Part shown: positions 27,222 through 35,797 of the stretch, in pieces
How the letters are laid out: each line of letters opens with the position of its first letter
How positions within the stretch are numbered: the stretch's first letter is position 1
Source of the DNA: Gammaproteobacteria bacterium
Lineage (GTDB): Bacteria; Pseudomonadota; Gammaproteobacteria; Nitrococcales; Nitrococcaceae
Direction of reading: 5' to 3'
Length of the DNA stretch: 64,000 nt
Assembly: GCA_030433275.1 (NCBI GenBank)
Contig: JAUILK010000014.1
Span: forward strand, 1 to 64,000
Translations under genes and position numbers: made by a program
The notes under the pieces: model-generated
Database searches by the model: none
What the model saw: only the letters and a program-made list of their open reading frames with translations
What the model was told of the DNA's origin: nothing

Positions 27222-30200
27222 CTACCCAAACGCCGTTACCAGATATTGAATCAATACGACCCCGCCGACCCCGCCGAAGGGCAACAATACCGCCTTGACG
27301 ACCGGCTGCTGGATGAATGGGACGAACGCCCCCTTGCGGAGGTTACGAATCTCCTCAACGAGCAGATGAATCTGCTCGGCGTGCTGCTCTGGCACAGAGG
27401 GGTTTCCTTTGACTCGAACGCACTCGTCGGTCAACCGCTCTACGGCCCAGGATCGAGCTTTTTCGGCCGTTCGCTCTAGAGCGATGCCGCAGGTGGCGGC
27501 GAAGGCGAACAAAAGTGTGAATACCAGGAGAAGGCCGATCGGCATGTTCCAGTTATCGAAATAGGGAAGCCGCGAGAGGGTCATGATCGACAAGATAATG
27601 AACGGCAAGACGATCAATTGACCAATTACCCTGGTTTGTTCCGCTATTAATTTGATCTTGAGCGATGGCCCCCAATACGTTTCCTCCACTCGATGCAGCT
27701 GCGAGGGACGCTCTATGATTTCCCTTTGCCAAGGTAAATTCTCATCGGCGAGTTGCCTTATAAAGCGCACCGCGAGGCGGGTGGCGTCCACCACAAAAAA
27801 GACCAACGCGACCATCGTTATCACACTGAAAATAAGCATCCCTTGATCAATCAGGCCGCTGATCTCACCGCGATAAGGTTGGCTCGGCGGCCCGAAGGTG
27901 CGGATTAACAAGCTCCCAAGAAGCAGGAACAAAACCGCATAGAGAAGCGTCCGTGTGATACGGTTTCGGCACGAGCCCTGCGCCAAATATTCCTGCCACA
28001 AAGCATCGACGTTGCGTTGGGCGCCACCGCCATTGTGCCCCCACCGAGACAAGGCCAACATCGACAATGTTCCCAGCCCTCTGACGAGGTCTCTGTCCGG
28101 ACGGCCCGGCAAAGAGAATTGCCGGGCTATGCCATCGTTGTTGTTGTCGATGTCGCGCCCCGCCTTTAGGAAGAACACCAGGGAGAGTATGCTTGCCAAC
28201 CCCCGGAGTACTTCCGTAGGCCAGATGCTGACGCCCTCAAGCCACAGTAGCGGCTCTTCCGCATACTGCTGCGAGTAAAGCAGGTAACCGATCGCTAAGG
28301 CGAACAGGATGAGCAGGACCACGGGCGTCATTACCAGGACGGGATGGGCGCGAATCTCACGGGCCAGCACGTGGACGGCCTGGGCCATTGATTCGCTTGA
28401 GAGGTACAGCAATCCCAACAGCAACACCGGCACTGCGAAATACCAACTTACGGCCGGGAACGGCTGGGAACGCGGTGGATGGATGCTGAGGTTGTTGTCA
28501 ATCGGGACGGTCAAGTCGATGGGTCCGCTACGCCCGATTTCAAAGATTCTCGGTGAGTGAGCGATCGATTCGATAATGGCCTTCTGGTCCGATGAGCGAT
28601 CGGTCGGTTGCGGATTCTGCGGCAATCGCTCCTTGGGCATCTTTTTTTGAATGGGACCGGCAGGGTCCAATGCCAGTTGGGATGTGGCATAAAACAGCGA
28701 GGTTTGGTAGGCGTCCCGGAATGGTGGGATATCGCCTTGGAGTTTTGGACTTAGCTTCAAGTCAAACCCCGAGGCTACGATGAGGTTTCTTGTCCATTCG
28801 TATTCGGCCGGATGGGCCAAGCGTGCATCCAAATCCGTAGTGAAAAAAATGGCTCTGGGGAAGCGTTTTTTTAGCGCTTGCAAAATCAGTAGCTTATCGT
28901 AGACGTCGCTGCCGAGTACGCCGATCGCTTTGATCGCTTGCTTTGGTTCTTTTTTCGACAATTCCATCTGCAGCGCGTACAGGCTTTGGGAGAGCCGATG
29001 CAGGTAATCGAATTGGCCGCGGCCTTCCGGGCGTTCGATTCGCTTGGTGGTTTCGGTGTGCTCCGTAGCGTATTCGGCATTTTGATCCACCTTCTCCTGC
29101 ATGCCCGGGAGTTGGCCGTCTATACCGCGGAGATAGCTGAAGCGATGGATCCAACTGGGTTGCCGCTCGCGGCAAGGGAATTCGTTGCCGGTTTCCCCTC
29201 CGCGCAAGCCGCAGTGCCAGGCTCGTACGATACCGGTGAACGCCTCCGGCAAAGAGCGGCCATAGAAGCTATCCCATTCTGCAACAAGCGCGACATGGTC
29301 TGTGTGAATCCCCGTGTGCTGCGAATGATGCAGGTTTTCCTTGTTTTGCTCGCAGATTCCTTTCAGCTGATGCCGGCAGCGATCCTCGCCAACGCTGCAA
29401 ACGGCATCGATCCCGCGGCGTCTTAGTTCACATATCAGCGCTTCAGACAAGTCCTTATCTGTTGCGATGGTTCGCAGCAAGTGCATTCCCATTGTCGCAT
29501 TCCGCGGCTTTGGTAAGAATTCATCCGCTACCGTCGCGGACGGTGAATAGATTTCCACTTCATCCGAAAGCGCTGTTTCCTTGCTTCGATTGAGTTCCTG
29601 CGTCATCGCCCGCAGAGTGGTCGATCCGGCCGGCCCTAAGATTTTGAATTGCAGATTGCTCTGTCCTTTCCGTACAAAGTCGATGAGGCGTCTGAGCTTG
29701 GTAATCGGTTTGCTATGGAAGGCATCGTCGTCCAGCCACAAGAGCAGCAAGGGTGGTCGGGATTCGGTGTCTTGCCGCTGGATGGAGTTGAACCATTCAT
29801 AAGGGATGCGGCGCGGCAGCGGCCATTTGGCATCCCCCACCGCGCTTTGGGTCATCTCGTGCGGCTCGAAATAGCCGATGTGCTCGGAATCGTCGGGGCC
29901 ATACCCGGCTCGGCCTAACGCGGATATGGCGGCGTAGCGGCTGCGTAACCGCCACTCGCGATACTCGGCATAGGGTCCGCCAAACACCATGACACCCATG
30001 ACGATAAGCTTTTTATTCTCACTGCCCGCTTGACCCAAATAGGTATTGATTTGAGATCGCAGCGCCTCGAGGGTGTGTCGCGAATTCTGTTTTGTCTGAG
30101 CGGGTGGCTCCAGGGATTGGTCCGCGGCCTGCTCGGCATTGCGGCTTTTGTACAGAGACACAGCTGCGAACGGGTCCTGCCACAGGCGTGCCGGTACGTC

Positions 30201-30359
30201 CTCAGCGCCGCGGGCGGCAAGCTCCATTTCTTCCCTCGGCGCCGCCGGCCGAGAGCCTTTCAGCGGAACGTGCTGATAGAGAGCGGCGCTGAGCAGTGCC
30301 AATAACACGACCACCCCGGAAAGTGGTAAGGCTGGACCCTGTCGCTCCGGTGTTTCCAT
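27222..30359 (-). CDS. Large multi-domain inner-membrane protein of unknown function (1045 aa)
   Basis: The ATG at 30359 follows GGGAG by 8 bases; a GTG at 30377 is less likely. Topology by eye: one N-terminal membrane segment (GVVVLLALLSAALY), then about 600 soluble residues, then eight or nine membrane segments from about residue 640 (WYFAVPVLLLGLLYLS, VLVMTPVVLLILFALAIGYL and others) with a charged C-terminal part, ending in a last hydrophobic segment. The soluble part shows alternating strand-helix phrases such as KLIVMGVMVFGG, PPLLLLWLDDDAF, AIGVLGSDVYDKLLILQALK and RAIFFTTDLDARLAHP. These recall a periplasmic-binding or sensory Rossmann-like fold present twice. No known domain was recognised with confidence. 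The neighbour downstream is a peptidoglycan amidase. It may be a sensor or envelope system component (inference only). Confidence 0.85.
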   Translation of the reverse strand: METPERQGPALPLSGVVVLLALLSAALYQHVPLKGSRPAAPREEMELAARGAEDVPARLWQDPFAAVSLYKSRNAEQAADQSLEPPAQTKQNSRHTLEALRSQINTYLGQAGSENKKLIVMGVMVFGGPYAEYREWRLRSRYAAISALGRAGYGPDDSEHIGYFEPHEMTQSAVGDAKWPLPRRIPYEWFNSIQRQDTESRPPLLLLWLDDDAFHSKPITKLRRLIDFVRKGQSNLQFKILGPAGSTTLRAMTQELNRSKETALSDEVEIYSPSATVADEFLPKPRNATMGMHLLRTIATDKDLSEALICELRRRGIDAVCSVGEDRCRHQLKGICEQNKENLHHSQHTGIHTDHVALVAEWDSFYGRSLPEAFTGIVRAWHCGLRGGETGNEFPCRERQPSWIHRFSYLRGIDGQLPGMQEKVDQNAEYATEHTETTKRIERPEGRGQFDYLHRLSQSLYALQMELSKKEPKQAIKAIGVLGSDVYDKLLILQALKKRFPRAIFFTTDLDARLAHPAEYEWTRNLIVASGFDLKLSPKLQGDIPPFRDAYQTSLFYATSQLALDPAGPIQKKMPKERLPQNPQPTDRSSDQKAIIESIAHSPRIFEIGRSGPIDLTVPIDNNLSIHPPRSQPFPAVSWYFAVPVLLLGLLYLSSESMAQAVHVLAREIRAHPVLVMTPVVLLILFALAIGYLLYSQQYAEEPLLWLEGVSIWPTEVLRGLASILSLVFFLKAGRDIDNNNDGIARQFSLPGRPDRDLVRGLGTLSMLALSRWGHNGGGAQRNVDALWQEYLAQGSCRNRITRTLLYAVLFLLLGSLLIRTFGPPSQPYRGEISGLIDQGMLIFSVITMVALVFFVVDATRLAVRFIRQLADENLPWQREIIERPSQLHRVEETYWGPSLKIKLIAEQTRVIGQLIVLPFIILSIMTLSRLPYFDNWNMPIGLLLVFTLLFAFAATCGIALERTAEKARSWAVERLTDECVRVKGNPSVPEQHAEQIHLLVEEIRNLRKGAFVPFIQQPVVKAVLLPFGGVGGVVLIQYLVTAFG

Positions 30360-30460
30360 GCGCCGTCTCCCTGGCACCGCTCAAGGCTGCCTGGCCAGAG
30401 ACTATAGTCTCAAGGAAGGTGCCGTTTCGACCGGGTGTGTTACCACTTGAACCTGCGGTG

Positions 30461-30958
30461 TCAGCTTAGCGCAAAAGGAATATCGAGATACAGCGCGTCA
30501 TGGCTGTAAACATAGCAGACGTCTGGGGGAGGGAGGGTACGAAGGAAGGCGCCGATTCCGGCAATTGTGTGCTCATCATCGAGACCAGAAATCCGCCTTA
30601 TTTTTAGAATCCAACGTACGCCCCCACGCGGATCTGGGACGTCGAGCTTATAGCGGGGAATCACATGAATATGCAGATGCGACACGGTCTGTCTAGCCGC
30701 TGCGCCATCTTTGGTACCAACGTTGTAGCCGTCGGGTTTATATTTGGCATCAATTTGATCCCTGGCGGTGTGGAGCGCCTGCCGCAGGTCGGCCTATTCT
30801 GAGCTGGGGAGCTCGGCCAGGGAGGAAATGTGACGATCAGGGATGAGCCGCATATGGCCTAGCGAAACCGGTTAGCCATCCCTGATGACGAGCATGTGCG
30901 CCATTTCACCGGCTATCCGAGCCGGCGCCAAGCTACAAAATGGACAGGGTAGTTCCAT
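30461..30958 (-). pseudogene. HIT-family hydrolase with two in-frame stop codons
   Basis: Read from ATG at 30958, one frame gives a complete HIT-type nucleotide hydrolase: MELPCPFCSLAPARIAGEMA, MLVIRDG, then a TAA, PVSLGHMRLIPDRHISSLAE, then a TAG, ADLRQALHTARDQIDAKY, GYNVGTKDGAAARQTVSHLH and the active-site motif HLHIHVIPRYK. Both stops fall in one unbroken frame without length change, so the damage is point mutation. The conserved N-terminal zinc-like CPFC and the HxHxH motif are still present. This is probably a recent pseudogene. Sequencing error at two sites is less likely but possible. Confidence 0.8.
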
Positions 30959-31090
30959 TTCCTCTATTGGGGGTTCGATCGCTTGCGAGCGGCGGATGTT
31001 CCTACTTCGGGGTGTCAGAGCCAAGCAAATCTATGGGGTTGCTGAACTAAAGGACCGATATTTGGATTGGAAGGTAATGCGCCTTGAGTA

Positions 31091-31167
<77 letters not shown>

Positions 31168-31237
31168 CGCACCTAATTACGATACCTTGAACACTGGCTG
31201 TGTCCAAGTGGAAATAGTACACCATGTGGCCAGTGAG

Positions 31238-31266
31238 TTGGCAACTACGACCCATTTTACTATAGT
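31238..31266 (+). promoter_or_regulatory. Sigma-70 promoter of the anchor-module/cytochrome c5 block
   Basis: -35 TTGGCA (31238-31243) and -10 TATAGT (31261-31266), each 5 of 6 to consensus, are separated by exactly 17 bases. Transcription would begin near 31273, about 50 bases before the 36-aa ORF at 31323. Confidence 0.7.
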
Positions 31267-31322
31267 GGATCGACTGTATATTCCGTTTGTTGCCGTATCG
31301 GCGTTGAAATAGGAGGAACCTG

Positions 31323-31433
31323 ATGAGTCAAGAGCAAGACCGGCAGTTTATCCGCAACTTCATGGTGGTCCTTGTTGCCCTGGCGGTGATGGGAATTGGT
31401 TGTGGTGTCCTTGCCAATATCGTGACAGGCTAA
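31323..31433 (+). CDS. 36-aa membrane peptide, duplicate of the cytochrome c5 anchor
   Basis: AGGAGG 6 bases before the ATG and a good promoter support expression. The peptide starts MSQEQDRQFIRNF and continues with one hydrophobic helix (VVLVALAVMGIGCGVLANIV), then stops. It copies the first 36 residues of the cytochrome c5 encoded 400 bases downstream (MSQEQDRRFIRNF...ANVL) and carries no haem motif. It could be a small membrane peptide that assembles with a respiratory complex, or only a frozen duplicate with a retained start. Too short to be found by usual gene callers. Confidence 0.6.
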   Translation: MSQEQDRQFIRNFMVVLVALAVMGIGCGVLANIVTG

Positions 31434-31486
31434 TGCAGCGACAGGTGCGTAAAGATCGTTTTAATTAATTGACCCGTTGCTCAGCG

Positions 31487-31522
31487 CCCTTCGGCAAGCT
31501 CAAATCGAGTCTTGTCGAAGGG
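31487..31522. repeat. Dispersed inverted-repeat element (CCCTTCG...CGAAGGG)
   Basis: Arms CCCTTCGGCAAG and CTTGTCGAAGGG pair at 11 of 12 positions around a 12-base loop. The sequence belongs to the CCCTTCGACAAGCTCAGGG-type small repeats common in proteobacterial intergenic DNA. A related copy is at 58619-58642. Confidence 0.6.
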
Positions 31523-31570
31523 TATAGCATGAATGGAAAATTTCAGAAGCCTCCTTAGGAGGAATCTTAA

Positions 31571-31675
31571 GAGCAAGACCGGCAGTTTATCCGCAACTTC
31601 ATGGTGGTCCTTGTTGCCCTGGCGGTGATGGGATTTGCCTGTGGTGTCCTTGCCAATATCGTGGCAGGTGCCTAG
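31571..31675 (+). pseudogene. Second anchor-module copy, start codon lost
   Basis: Codes EQDRQFIRNFMVVLVALAVMG and so on to ANIVAGA, almost identical to the 36-aa peptide. A strong ribosome site (TTAGGAGG) is still in place, but a 2-base deletion and changes replaced ATGAGTCAA, leaving an in-frame TAA directly before GAG. Only an internal ATG could be used. Confidence 0.7.
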
Positions 31676-31699
31676 TTGGTACGCTTAGAGGACGCAAGG

Positions 31700-31803
31700 A
31701 GTCAGGACCAAGATAAGCGATTTATCTGTGATTCCTAAGCGTTGATTGTTGCCCTGGCTCTAGTGGCAAGCGTATTGCAGCGTCCTTGTCGACATTAATT
31801 GGC
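31700..31803 (+). pseudogene. Third anchor-module copy, strongly decayed
   Basis: SQDQDKRFICDS followed by a stop, then LIVALALVASVL in the next frame, corresponds to the same module with stop codons and a frameshift. It lies directly before the functional cytochrome c5 gene, so the module exists as three tandem partial copies plus the full gene. Confidence 0.65.
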
Positions 31804-31830
31804 GACTGCCTAGCTTTTTAGGAGGGCGCG

Positions 31831-32331
31831 ATGAGTCAGGAACAAGATCGGCGATTTATCCGTAATTTCATCGGTGTACTCGTGGCCCTGGCTCTGGCCG
31901 GAGTACTATTCGGTATCCTCGCCAACGTCTTGGTAGATTTCTATGAAGTGCCTGGGCAGCCGGAGCGCTCGATTGCCCAGTTACAGACCGAGCGTCTGCA
32001 ACCGGTAGGTGAGGTCAACACAGCGAGTGAATCCTCGGCGACTGCGGCGGCTACCGACGGCAGTGCAGGGGGTAGCGATGCGCGTAGCGGCGAGCAGGTC
32101 TTCAAGCAGGTTTGCTCAGCTTGTCATGCGGCCCAGTTTATGAACGCACCGCAGGTTGGCAACAAGGAAGAGTGGGCGTCCCGTGCTAAAGAAGGCTTGA
32201 GTACGCTTGCGATGCACGCTATGCAAGGGTTCGGCAATATGCCTCCGCAGAGCGGCTCTGTCAGTGAGTCGGAGGCGCGCGCCGCCATCGAGTATATGTT
32301 AGAGGACAAGACGGGCATTGATCTGAACTAG
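31831..32331 (+). CDS. Cytochrome c5 family protein, membrane anchored (166 aa)
   Basis: Monohaem c-type cytochrome that carries electrons in the periplasm. An uncleaved anchor (MSQEQDRRFIRNFIGVLVALALAGVLFGILANVL) leads to an Ala/Thr/Ser/Gly-rich linker (about 55-90) and a cytochrome domain with CSACH (VFKQVCSACHAAQFMNAPQVG) and the sixth-ligand Met in MQGFGNMPPQSG. The end EARAAIEYMLEDKTG is typical for c5. AGGAGGG precedes the ATG. It likely links a cytochrome bc1 or dehydrogenase to an oxidase. Three partial copies of its anchor lie upstream. Confidence 0.92.
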   Translation: MSQEQDRRFIRNFIGVLVALALAGVLFGILANVLVDFYEVPGQPERSIAQLQTERLQPVGEVNTASESSATAAATDGSAGGSDARSGEQVFKQVCSACHAAQFMNAPQVGNKEEWASRAKEGLSTLAMHAMQGFGNMPPQSGSVSESEARAAIEYMLEDKTGIDLN

Positions 32332-32358
32332 ATCGGCGATTCTTTCTTGTTCTTGCCG

Positions 32359-32387
32359 CGCCCCGACCCACGGCCGGGGCGTTATTT
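32359..32387 (+). terminator. Rho-independent terminator after cytochrome c5
   Basis: CGCCCCG and CGGGGCG form a 7-bp G+C stem around a 9-base loop, followed by TTATTTT, 28 bases after the cytochrome stop codon. Confidence 0.75.
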
Positions 32388-32405
32388 TGCAGCCTGCGCG
32401 CGAAG

Positions 32406-33287
32406 CTATATTTGTTCATTCTCGCCTAGATACTGTCGACCTGCCCAGTCCCGCGCGAATTGCCAGGCGACGCGGCCGCTGCGTGAGCCGCGGCTGAGAG
32501 CAAAGCGCAGCGCGGCTTGACGAATCGCCTCCGATTCATTTTCGGTTATGCCGAGCTCCGCCAGCCAGTTGAAACAGATATTCAAATAATCTTCTTGATT
32601 GAAAGGATAGAAGGATAGCCATAAGCCGAACCGCTCAGATAGCGAGATCTTCTCTTCTACCGCCTCGCCGTGATGAATTTCACCATCGATATTGCGTGCC
32701 GCCTCGTTCTCGCTGAGATATTCGGGCAGCAGGTGCCTCCGGTTGGAGGTCGCGTAGATCAACAGATTATCTGGCGTTGCCGTGAGCGATCCGTCTAGGG
32801 CTGCTTTGAGTGCCTTATAACTGGGATCGCCGGCCTCGAAGGATAGGTCGTCGCAGAAGAGGATGAATCGTTCGGCCCGGCCATAGATCGGTTCCATGAT
32901 TTGTGGGAGATCGATCAAGTCGTGTGCTTCCACCTGAATCTCCCGCAATCCTTGTTCGGCATATTCATTGAGCAGTGCTTTGACTAGCGAGGATTTGCCG
33001 GTGCCGCGCGAGCCCCAGAGTAGGACATTGTTGGCGGGCAGTCCGGCGAGAAACTGCCGGGTATTGCGGTCGATTGCAGCCACTTGTTGTTCGATATTGC
33101 GTAGGCTCTGAAGTCGGATGTGGTGCGGGTGTCGTACAGGTTCTAGATAGCCCTTGCCAGCGTCCCGTTGCCATCGGAAGGCGATCGTCTTGTCCCAGCA
33201 CGGTGTCGATCGAATAGGGGGTAGCAGAGCCTCGAGTCGCTCCAGCAATCGTTCAATATGGGTGAACATTTGTTCGAGCTTGTCCAT
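32406..33287 (-). CDS. DUF815-type AAA+ ATPase (293 aa)
   Basis: P-loop ATPase of the DUF815 group. Walker A is NVLLWGSRGTGKSSLVKAL, Walker B is ERFILFCDDLSFEAGD, and the sensor-1 type YATSNRRHLLPEYLSENE is a family signature. The C-terminal part has ERFGLWLSFYPFNQEDYLNI. The family is widespread and its cellular job is not established. It stands alone, convergent to cytochrome c5. Confidence 0.9.
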   Translation of the reverse strand: MDKLEQMFTHIERLLERLEALLPPIRSTPCWDKTIAFRWQRDAGKGYLEPVRHPHHIRLQSLRNIEQQVAAIDRNTRQFLAGLPANNVLLWGSRGTGKSSLVKALLNEYAEQGLREIQVEAHDLIDLPQIMEPIYGRAERFILFCDDLSFEAGDPSYKALKAALDGSLTATPDNLLIYATSNRRHLLPEYLSENEAARNIDGEIHHGEAVEEKISLSERFGLWLSFYPFNQEDYLNICFNWLAELGITENESEAIRQAALRFALSRGSRSGRVAWQFARDWAGRQYLGENEQI

Positions 33288-33373
33288 TAAATACCTTTAA
33301 ATCTGTTTCTTGGGCGGGTAGTGCTTGCTATGGCGGTTACGTTAGGCGATGAGAGAGGATTTTAGATTACCTG

Positions 33374-33404
33374 TTGACGAACAATAATCATTATCATTAC
33401 TATT
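33374..33404 (+). promoter_or_regulatory. Promoter with overlapping Fur box before the 79-aa gene
   Basis: TTGACG (33374-33379), an 18-base spacer and TACTAT form a moderate sigma-70 promoter. Inside it, 33377-33395 ends in ATAATCATTATC and agrees with the 19-base Fur consensus at 14 positions; a shifted copy on the other strand overlaps. Iron-dependent repression is predicted. Confidence 0.55.
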
Positions 33405-33436
33405 TGTACAGTTTGAGAAGCGACTGGAGATAATCG

Positions 33437-33676
33437 ATGCACTATCAAATCGACGCGTATTTGGTGCATGGTAATCCACGGCTGCAGATCAAGGAGGCCG
33501 AGTCTGGTACCGTTCGCTTGGTGTGGGACTATCCGAAGCGGTCGGAGCCCCAGTTAGACTCCGAGCAAGCACTTGCCCAGTCGCTTGCCACAGAGGAAGC
33601 GCTTCATAGGCTGTTTCGAGGTCTGTTTCTATTGACTACCGCTCAGTACCTCAACAGGCAGGTCGAGAATGATTGA
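33437..33676 (+). CDS. 79-aa protein of unknown function under a Fur box
   Basis: Small soluble protein (MHYQIDAYLVHGNPRLQIKE, then SGTVRLVWDYPKRSEPQLDS, then a helical C-terminus EEALHRLFRGLFLLTTAQYL). No signal peptide, membrane segment or Cys is present, and the family was not recognised. A ribosome site (GGAGA) lies about 8 bases before the ATG. The Fur-box promoter in front makes it a probable member of the iron-starvation regulon, perhaps with a role in iron sparing or haem handling (inference). Confidence 0.7.
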   Translation: MHYQIDAYLVHGNPRLQIKEAESGTVRLVWDYPKRSEPQLDSEQALAQSLATEEALHRLFRGLFLLTTAQYLNRQVEND

Positions 33677-33717
33677 ATTCGTTCGCCAAGCGGTGAGAGT
33701 AAATTCCATCGGCCGAG

Positions 33718-35070
33718 TTAACGTATGTCGGTTCGTTGATCGGGCCGCCGCGCTGGCAGATCGATGGTGATCGCGAGACCGCCGCGGACATTGGTGGCAC
33801 CGATCCGTCCACCATGCAACGTTATTGCACGGTGGGCGATGGCAAGCCCGAGGCCGTAACCACCGCTGTCGCGGTCGCGTGCCTCACCGATGCGTACGAA
33901 TGGTTGAAATAACCGCTCAAGATCCGCCTCGGGTACTCCCGGGCCGCAATCCCGCACTGTGACCTGCCAATTGCCGCCCTGGCGCGCTATCGTCACCGTT
34001 ACTTCGGTATCGGGCGCTGTATGGCGTACGGCATTGCGCACTACATTTTCCAGTGCCGAGAGCAGCAGTCCAGCATCGCCGACGCAGGGAGCGAATAGGG
34101 GCGCGACGAGACGGACGCAGCGCTTACGGAGGCGGGCCTCGAAGCCGGCGTCCTGAACCACGCGCGCGGTCACTTCGGCAAGGTTTAGCGGCAGTTCGCG
34201 AGGCGCGATATCACCGCTTTCGTAGCGTGCCAACGCCAGTACCTGACCGATAAGTTCGTTGAGTCGGTCCGCTTCGCGGGCAATGCGATCGAGTGCCTCG
34301 ATCGCGCGCGGTCCGGATTCACGCCGGGCGAGTGCGAGTGCCACCTGGAGCCGCGCAAGCGGTGAGCGCAGCTCATGGGACACATCACGCAACAGCCGTG
34401 TTTGAGCGCTCATCAAGCGCTCCAGGTGCTCGGCCATGCGATCGAAGTCTTGAGCTAGGGCGCCGAGTTCGTCGCGGCGCCGGATCGAACCGGCAATGCG
34501 GACACTGAGTTCGCCGTTGGCGAGTCGCCGGCTGGCATCCCGCACGACGCGCACCGGGTGGGTGAGCCAGCGCGCGAGAGCAAGGCAGACTAGGCCGGTT
34601 ACGGTAACCGCGATCAGTGCTCGCAACCACAAAGGTAGGAACAAGCGATGCTTGCTGCGAGGCGGGAAAAAGGCCACTGCGCGATAGCCCTTGCCGAGTT
34701 CTGCCACCACCAGGCGGCCGCCTTCCCGCCGCCGCTGGGCGTTGGCTGGATCGCTCCGGCGTGTCAGGCGATTTTGTACATGCTCTGGAATGTGCTGCCC
34801 GGTGAACTCTTTTCCATGTGGATCAAAAAGGTACAGCCGGCCGGATAAGTCTTGCTCCAGGTCGCGGCGCCAGCGCAGCAGTGCCTGCTCACCGCTACCT
34901 TGCAGGATTTCGACTCCCGCTCGCCCCAAAACGTGGACCAACCGATCGCGGTAGCTCATACCAGGCATGGCATCATCCGCCCACTGGCGCTGGGCGATAA
35001 AGAGCGCCGTGCCCAGCAGAATCATGGCCAGCCAAAACCAAAGCCAGATGCGCAGGAAAAGCCGGCTCAT
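33718..35070 (-). CDS. Sensor histidine kinase, CpxA-like (450 aa)
   Basis: Membrane kinase of the envelope-stress type. The start at 35070 (MSRLFLRIWLWFWLAMILLG) was chosen because it overlaps the regulator stop as ATGA. Order: membrane segment 1 (about 8-28), periplasmic domain, membrane segment 2 (LPLWLRALIAVTVTGLVCLA), HAMP (LTHPVRVVRDASRRLANGEL), dimerisation helix with the phospho-acceptor His in LRDVSHELRSPLARLQ, and an ATPase domain with N box (ENVVRNAVRH), DCGPGVP and GYGLGLAIAHR. The adjacent Spy/CpxP-like gene strengthens the CpxA comparison. The signal is probably misfolded envelope protein or metal. Confidence 0.92.
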   Translation of the reverse strand: MSRLFLRIWLWFWLAMILLGTALFIAQRQWADDAMPGMSYRDRLVHVLGRAGVEILQGSGEQALLRWRRDLEQDLSGRLYLFDPHGKEFTGQHIPEHVQNRLTRRSDPANAQRRREGGRLVVAELGKGYRAVAFFPPRSKHRLFLPLWLRALIAVTVTGLVCLALARWLTHPVRVVRDASRRLANGELSVRIAGSIRRRDELGALAQDFDRMAEHLERLMSAQTRLLRDVSHELRSPLARLQVALALARRESGPRAIEALDRIAREADRLNELIGQVLALARYESGDIAPRELPLNLAEVTARVVQDAGFEARLRKRCVRLVAPLFAPCVGDAGLLLSALENVVRNAVRHTAPDTEVTVTIARQGGNWQVTVRDCGPGVPEADLERLFQPFVRIGEARDRDSGGYGLGLAIAHRAITLHGGRIGATNVRGGLAITIDLPARRPDQRTDIR

Positions 35071-35756
35071 GCGTGTCTCAGATACTGGTAGCCGGCTCCG
35101 CGAATGGTCTCGATTCGTGTTTGGCCGTCCGGCCACGCGCCGAGCTTGCGGCGTAGATTGCTCACATGCATATCTACGCTGCGGTCAAAGGGTTGCAAGG
35201 GGCGACCCAAGGCTTCGCGAGAGATGTTCTCGCGCGATACTGGATGACCGACTGCCCGCAGCAGTACCGCCAATACTTCGAACTCCGCGCTGGTGAGCTC
35301 CACCGGCGCCCCATCGCAAGTCACCCGGCGCGCTGCCGGATCCAGCACTATATTGTCCACTTGCAGGCGCGAGTACGCGCTTTCCGTGCCCGACTCGCGG
35401 CGGCGTCGCAGCAATGCCCGCAGCCGAGCTACCAGCAAGCGTGGATTGAATGGCTTGGGTAGATAATCATCGGCGCCGAGTTCGAGGCCGACGATGGTGT
35501 CGATGTCGTCACCGCGCGCGGTGAGCATGAGTACGGGCGTATCGGTATGCGGCCGCAGCCCGCGCAACACGGCGAAGCCGTCCAACCCCGGCAGCATAAC
35601 GTCCAGCACGATCAAATCATAGCTCCCACTGCGCGCGACCGTAAGCCCGTCTGGCCCGTTGTGTATGGCGGATACAGAAAAGTCCTCGGCGGCGAGGTAT
35701 TCGGTCAGCATCTCGGTCAATTCGTGGTCGTCGTCGACAATAAGCAGTCGGATCAT
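35067..35756 (-). CDS. Response regulator, OmpR/CpxR-like (229 aa)
   Basis: DNA-binding partner of the kinase with which it overlaps by 4 bases. The start at 35756 (MIRLLIVDDDHELTEMLTEY) places the acidic pocket at D8-D10, the phospho-acceptor at D52 (LIVLDVMLPGLDG) and the switch Lys in DDYLPKPFNPRLL. The C-terminal winged helix reads VELTSAEFEVLAVLLRAVGH and RSVDMHVSNLRRKLG. The gene is divergent from the Spy/CpxP-like gene, with 184 bases between, and a 10-base-spaced direct repeat in that gap could be its own site. Confidence 0.94.
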   Translation of the reverse strand: MIRLLIVDDDHELTEMLTEYLAAEDFSVSAIHNGPDGLTVARSGSYDLIVLDVMLPGLDGFAVLRGLRPHTDTPVLMLTARGDDIDTIVGLELGADDYLPKPFNPRLLVARLRALLRRRRESGTESAYSRLQVDNIVLDPAARRVTCDGAPVELTSAEFEVLAVLLRAVGHPVSRENISREALGRPLQPFDRSVDMHVSNLRRKLGAWPDGQTRIETIRGAGYQYLRHA

Positions 35757-35797
35757 GGCACCTCCGACTGCGATGTTGCCACAGTCGACCCATCGCA

